19,093 nucleotides of DNA from Thiomicrospira sp. UBA5634 (GTDB lineage: Bacteria; Pseudomonadota; Gammaproteobacteria; Thiomicrospirales; Thiomicrospiraceae): positions 1-19,093 of the forward strand of contig DIJW01000015.1 of NCBI GenBank assembly GCA_002421475.1, given 5' to 3'. Under the pieces are notes generated by a model. That model saw nothing but the letters and a program-made list of their open reading frames with translations. It was not told the DNA's origin and did no database searches. This document shows, in pieces, positions 15,876-19,093 of the stretch; positions within the stretch are counted from its first letter, which is position 1; each line of letters begins with the position of its first letter. The position numbers and the translations under genes are program-made.

Positions 15876-17174
15876 ATGACGAATAATGTATCAAGAAGAA
15901 CTCTCCTTAAAACCACTGCGGCTACAGTTGCAGCGGGTTCAATGATGAGCTTTAGCCATTTAGCTGCAGCATCTGGTCACAAAGTTGTTGTTGTCGGTGG
16001 TGGTATTGCAGGTTCAACAACCGCTAAGTATTTGAAAAAATTAGATCCAAAGTTAGATATTACTTTGATCGAAGCAAACAAGGATTACCACACCTGTTTT
16101 ATGTCGAACGAAGTTATTTCAGGCGATCGTAACCTTGATAGCATTAAGTTTGGTTACGATGGTTTGAAAAAACACGGTATTAATGTAGTTATTGACCACG
16201 TTGAAGGCATTGATGCGGCGAAAAAGCAGGTTAAAACTAAAAGCGGTAAAAGCTTTGCATATGACCGTTGTATCGTAGCGCCGGGCGTTCAATTAAATTA
16301 TGGTGCGATTGAAGGTTACTCACAAGAAGTCGCGAAAACCATTCCGCATGCTTGGAAAGCAGGTGAACAAACGGCTATTTTGCGCAAGCAACTTGAAGCA
16401 ATGAAAGACGGTGGTACGGTTGTGTTAGTTGCGCCACCAAACCCTTTCCGTTGCCCACCTGGCCCATATGAGCGTGCATCATTAATCGCTAAGTATTTAA
16501 AAGAAAACAAGCCGAAGTCTAAGATTGTTATTTTGGATCCAAAAGAAGCTTTCTCTAAAAAAGGCTTATTTGAAGATGCATGGAAACGCCACTATGGGTA
16601 CGGATCTGCTAACGCAATAATTGAATGGCATGGCAAAGATGCGGTAGTTAAAGTTGATGCTAAGTCTAAAACGGTAACAACCGCTAGCGGTAAGCAAGTT
16701 AAAGCAGATGTATTGAACATTATTCCGGCACAAAAAGCCGGCAAAATTGCTGAAGTGGCTGGTTTAACCAATGACGCTGGTTGGTGTCCAATCAACCAGA
16801 AAACATTTGAATCAACGATTCATAAAGACGTTTATGTTGTAGGTGATTCATCCATTGCCGGTGCGATGCCTAAGTCAGGTTATTCAGCAAACTCACAAGC
16901 AAAAGTTTGTGCGGTTGCGGTTTACGCATCATTGAGCGGTAAGCAGATGATTGAACCTTCATGGGTTAACACTTGTTACTCTATCGTTGCACATGATGAA
17001 GCGATTTCTGTAGCGGCTGTTTATCAACTAAATGCAGAAAACAAAATTGTTGACGTTGCTGGTGCGGGCGGTTTAACGCCTGGCGGTGATGCCTTTAATG
17101 CCGAAATGCGTAAGCGTGAAGTACAGTATGCTTATTCATGGTTTAACAACATCACAACTGATACGTTTAAATAA
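15876..17174 (+). CDS. fccB: Flavocytochrome c sulfide dehydrogenase, flavoprotein subunit
   Basis: FccB oxidises sulfide to polysulfide or sulfur on FAD and passes electrons to FccA. The 432-residue precursor has a twin-arginine signal (VSRRTLLK, about 5-12, ending near residue 32), so it is exported folded with its cofactor. The FAD-binding [11 protein letters not shown] motif lies at 37-47. C74 in [10 protein letters not shown] corresponds to the cysteine that binds FAD covalently in A. vinosum, and C193 ([10 protein letters not shown]) with C367 (VNTCYSI) correspond to the redox-active disulfide. The C-terminal [15 protein letters not shown] also matches that enzyme. AAGGAG overlapping the fccA stop gives tight coupling. 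Confidence 0.95.
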   Translation: MTNNVSRRTLLKTTAATVAAGSMMSFSHLAAASGHKVVVVGGGIAGSTTAKYLKKLDPKLDITLIEANKDYHTCFMSNEVISGDRNLDSIKFGYDGLKKHGINVVIDHVEGIDAAKKQVKTKSGKSFAYDRCIVAPGVQLNYGAIEGYSQEVAKTIPHAWKAGEQTAILRKQLEAMKDGGTVVLVAPPNPFRCPPGPYERASLIAKYLKENKPKSKIVILDPKEAFSKKGLFEDAWKRHYGYGSANAIIEWHGKDAVVKVDAKSKTVTTASGKQVKADVLNIIPAQKAGKIAEVAGLTNDAGWCPINQKTFESTIHKDVYVVGDSSIAGAMPKSGYSANSQAKVCAVAVYASLSGKQMIEPSWVNTCYSIVAHDEAISVAAVYQLNAENKIVDVAGAGGLTPGGDAFNAEMRKREVQYAYSWFNNITTDTFK

Positions 17175-17188
17175 GTTGTTTTCGTCAG

Positions 17189-17214
17189 TTGCATAAAATT
17201 TCCATTTTATGCAA
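17189..17214. repeat. AT-rich hairpin after fccB
   Basis: An 11-bp perfect stem (17189-17199 with 17204-17214, GCATAAAAT/ATTTTATGC core) has a 4-base TTCC loop and lies just before the GC-rich terminator. It could stabilise the mRNA 3' end or bind a protein. Confidence 0.75.
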
Positions 17215-17219
17215 GTTTG

Positions 17220-17247
17220 AAAGCCCCCTCTTTTGGGGGCTTTTTTT
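17220..17247 (+). terminator. Terminator of the first fcc operon
   Basis: The stem AAAGCCCCC/GGGGGCTTT (17220-17228 with 17235-17243) has a 6-base loop and is followed by more T residues. It separates the two sulfide dehydrogenase operons. Confidence 0.93.
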
Positions 17248-17403
17248 ATAGCAAAAAAATTAAATAAAACATATAGTTAATTGAAAAATAATATAGGTTA
17301 TTAATTATATAAGGTTTATTTATAGTCTTGTGTAAGTTATTTTTATTGGCGAGTATTTAAACTCTCCCCTATAGTTCAGACGAACTAACTTAGGGGTTAT
17401 GCC
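17248..17403 (+). promoter_or_regulatory. AT-rich leader of the second fcc operon with a hairpin over the ribosome binding site
   Basis: The first 100 bases are very AT-rich and must hold the promoter, but several weak -10/-35 pairs compete and I cannot choose one. No FNR box is seen. In 17366-17396, CCCCTA (17366-17371) can pair with TAGGGG (17391-17396), which contains the Shine-Dalgarno AGGGG. An inner stem AGTTC/GAACT (17373-17377 with 17382-17386) has a 4-base loop. Such folding would hide the ribosome binding site seven bases before the ATG. Confidence 0.55.
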
Positions 17404-17703
17404 ATGAAAAAAATCTATTTACCTGTCGCGGCCGCATTATTGGGTGTTACTTTACCGGTTCTTGCCGTTGATCGCGGTGAAATGCTAGCCAATAGTTGCT
17501 TTTCTTGTCATGGTTATGACGGAAAAAACACCGGTGGCGCGATTCCACCTTTAGGACAATATCCAGCCTCTTTAATTGTCAGCCAAATGAAAGCTTACCG
17601 TGATGGCACACGCACCGGCACAGTGATGAATCGCCATGCCAAAGGTTATACCGATGAAGAAATCGAGTTAATGGCGAAATACATTGGTAAACAAGGTCAA
17701 TAG
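17404..17703 (+). CDS. fccA: Flavocytochrome c sulfide dehydrogenase, monoheme cytochrome subunit
   Basis: The 99-residue precursor has a signal peptide (MKKIYLPVAAALLGVTLPVLA, 1-21) and a single class I cytochrome domain with CFSCH (C32-H36). The likely sixth ligand is M75 in GTVMNRHAKGYTDEEI. It aligns with the first half of the diheme FccA in the preceding operon, including SQMKAYRDG. Single-heme FccA subunits of about 10 kDa are known from Chlorobium enzymes. The tight spacing to the following flavoprotein gene, with AGGAGG overlapping the stop, indicates the partner. It is probably an electron-transfer subunit with a potential or acceptor different from the diheme version. Confidence 0.9.
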   Translation: MKKIYLPVAAALLGVTLPVLAVDRGEMLANSCFSCHGYDGKNTGGAIPPLGQYPASLIVSQMKAYRDGTRTGTVMNRHAKGYTDEEIELMAKYIGKQGQ

Positions 17704-17712
17704 GAGGCTCAA

Positions 17713-19014
17713 ATGACACATTCTATTCAAAACTTATCACGTCGTCGTCTTATTCAGTTAGCGGCTGCGGGTGTCGCGTTGCCGTCAGCGTTGGCTTTAA
17801 ACGGTTGTTCAGCCACCGGTTCGCGCAAAGGTGCAGGGCATATTGTGGTGGTTGGCGGCGGCTTTGGCGGTTCGGCGATGGCCAAGTATTTAAAACGTTA
17901 CAATCCGGAGTTAAATGTAACGTTGATTGAGCCAAATCAAACCTATGTTACTTGCCCCGGCTCTAACTGGGTGATTGGTGGTTTCACCGAAATGCAAGAA
18001 ATTACCCACACCTATGAAGCAGCTAAAAAACGCGGCATTGATGTGGTGCATGAAATGGTAACAGTGGTTGATCCACAGAAACAAACCGTTAAATTGGCAG
18101 GGGGTAAAACCTTGTCGTATGACAAATTAGTAGTGTCTCCCGGTATTGATTTTAAGTGGGATGTACATGAGGGTGTGAATGCAGATACCGCTAACAGCTT
18201 GCCTCATGCCTATAAAGCCGGCGATCAAACGTTGCTTTTACGTGACCAACTACGCGCAATGAAAAACGGTGGCACCTTCTTAATGATTGCTCCGCCTAAT
18301 CCGTTCCGTTGCCCGCCAGGGCCATACGAGCGTGTTGGTATGGTGGCGCATTATTTAAAAACCCACAAACCAAAATCTAAGATTTTGATTTTGGATCAAA
18401 AAAATAACTTCTCTAAACAGGGTCTGTTTATGGAAGGTTGGGAAAGCCAATATGGTCAAATGATTGAATGGGTTTCACTGGATGATGGCGGTAAATTGCA
18501 TTCAATTGATGTTGCCAATAAAACCGTAGAAGCAGGTTATGGCGAAGTTAAAGCAGATGTTATTAACTATATTCCGCCACAAAAAGCAGGGGAATTGGCG
18601 GCTAAAATCGGTTTAACCAATGAATCAGGTTTTTGCCCGGTTAACCAACAAACGTTTGAATCTACAATTCATAAAAACATTTATGTGATTGGTGATGCCT
18701 GTATTGCCGGACCTATGCCTAAGTCAGGCCATTCTGCTACTAGCCAAGCGAAAACAGCAGCGGCGAATATTGTATTGGCGATGGCGGGGCAAGAAACCTT
18801 GTCGGCTAAAAACGTTAACACTTGCTATTCTTTAATTACGCCGGACTACGCGATTTCTGTCGCAGCGGTTTATGATGTGGTGGATGGCAAAATTGTTGAT
18901 GTTAAAGGCGCAGGTGGGGTTTCGCCGATGCGCGCAACACCACAAGTTCGTAAGATGGAAGCTAACTACACGCGTGGTTGGTATCGTAGTATCACCGACG
19001 AGGTTTGGGGTTAA
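17713..19014 (+). CDS. fccB: Second flavocytochrome c sulfide dehydrogenase flavoprotein subunit
   Basis: This 433-residue protein is a paralogue of the FccB encoded in the preceding operon, sharing [20 protein letters not shown] and PMPKSG. All three key cysteines are kept: C81 (TYVTCPGSNW, covalent FAD position) and C200 with C371 (redox disulfide). The FAD motif is VVVVGGGFGGS-like at 45-54. The signal has SRRRLIQL (9-16), a twin-arginine motif, but ends in LALNGCSA, where C32 could be a lipobox cysteine; this would anchor the enzyme to a membrane, unlike the first paralogue. The residues around the FAD cysteine differ (PGSNWVIGGF for [10 protein letters not shown]). It may oxidise sulfide at another affinity or use a related sulfur substrate; function beyond family is inferred. 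Confidence 0.93.
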   Translation: MTHSIQNLSRRRLIQLAAAGVALPSALALNGCSATGSRKGAGHIVVVGGGFGGSAMAKYLKRYNPELNVTLIEPNQTYVTCPGSNWVIGGFTEMQEITHTYEAAKKRGIDVVHEMVTVVDPQKQTVKLAGGKTLSYDKLVVSPGIDFKWDVHEGVNADTANSLPHAYKAGDQTLLLRDQLRAMKNGGTFLMIAPPNPFRCPPGPYERVGMVAHYLKTHKPKSKILILDQKNNFSKQGLFMEGWESQYGQMIEWVSLDDGGKLHSIDVANKTVEAGYGEVKADVINYIPPQKAGELAAKIGLTNESGFCPVNQQTFESTIHKNIYVIGDACIAGPMPKSGHSATSQAKTAAANIVLAMAGQETLSAKNVNTCYSLITPDYAISVAAVYDVVDGKIVDVKGAGGVSPMRATPQVRKMEANYTRGWYRSITDEVWG

Positions 19015-19024
19015 CCAGGCCTGG
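19015..19024. repeat. CCAGGCCTGG palindrome, copy 11 (perfect, intergenic)
   Basis: Perfect copy immediately after the stop codon of the second fccB and before its terminator. It is the only non-coding copy in the window, so its sequence cannot be explained by protein constraint. Confidence 0.85.
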
Positions 19025-19045
19025 TAATGAATCGTTAAATGTATT

Positions 19046-19067
19046 AACCCGCTTCGGCGGGTTTTTT
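19046..19067 (+). terminator. Terminator of the second fcc operon
   Basis: The stem AACCCGC/GCGGGTT (19046-19052 with 19057-19063) is closed by a TTCG tetraloop and followed by a T run. Confidence 0.93.
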
Positions 19068-19093
19068 ATTTGGGTGATTTTATACATAAGATA

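Noticed and set aside
13910..19014. Absence of the CCAGGCCTGG motif across the fcc region as a sign of horizontal transfer
   Set aside because: Gaps of over 3 kb without the motif also occur in dnaA-dnaN and ccmF, so the 5-kb gap is too weak as evidence.
1..19093. CRISPR array, tRNA or rRNA genes, insertion sequence or prophage
   Set aside because: I found no regularly spaced repeats, no transposase or phage reading frame and no recognisable tRNA or rRNA sequence.

Overview
The window looks like part of a moderately low-GC, sulfur-oxidising gammaproteobacterium. The Thiomicrospira/Hydrogenovibrio group is my best guess, from the combination of System I cytochrome c maturation genes, flavocytochrome c sulfide dehydrogenase genes and gammaproteobacterial-type housekeeping proteins. 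The genus is inference. All genes lie on the + strand except gyrB and recF.

Region 1 (1-7112) is the replication-origin neighbourhood in an unusual order. gyrB (cut by the window edge) and recF run leftward. rpmH, rnpA and yidC run rightward from a shared divergent promoter region. A TauE/SafE-type exporter gene follows, then a DnaA-box cluster (probable oriC or dnaA operator) and dnaA. The usual dnaA-dnaN-recF-gyrB string is split, with dnaA-dnaN beyond yidC, and yidD is missing between rnpA and yidC. yidC carries an in-frame TAA at codon 242 although its frame continues intact to the normal C-terminus.

Region 2 (7123-14379) has dnaN followed without a visible terminator by a complete, tightly overlapping ccmABCDEFGHI operon (heme export, heme chaperone, heme lyase and apocytochrome thioreduction). 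ccmD (53 aa) is included here.

Region 3 (14504-19070) holds products that need that machinery: a membrane-anchored tetraheme NapC/NirT-type cytochrome and two consecutive flavocytochrome c sulfide dehydrogenase operons. The first pairs a diheme FccA with a Tat-exported FccB. The second pairs a monoheme FccA with an FccB that has a possible Tat-lipoprotein signal. The first operon has a consensus FNR/ANR box and a promoter overlapped by a perfect 18-bp inverted repeat. The second has a leader hairpin that can sequester its ribosome binding site. Together the genes suggest periplasmic sulfide oxidation, possibly tuned by oxygen, with in-house cytochrome maturation.

Across the window a 10-bp palindrome, CCAGGCCTGG, occurs 7 times perfectly and 4 more times with one end mismatch. 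It appears in several unrelated genes and once between genes. Its codons are QAW or PGL/AGL depending on frame. This is far above chance and resembles a highly iterated palindrome such as cyanobacterial HIP1. It is the strongest candidate here for an undescribed genome-wide signal.
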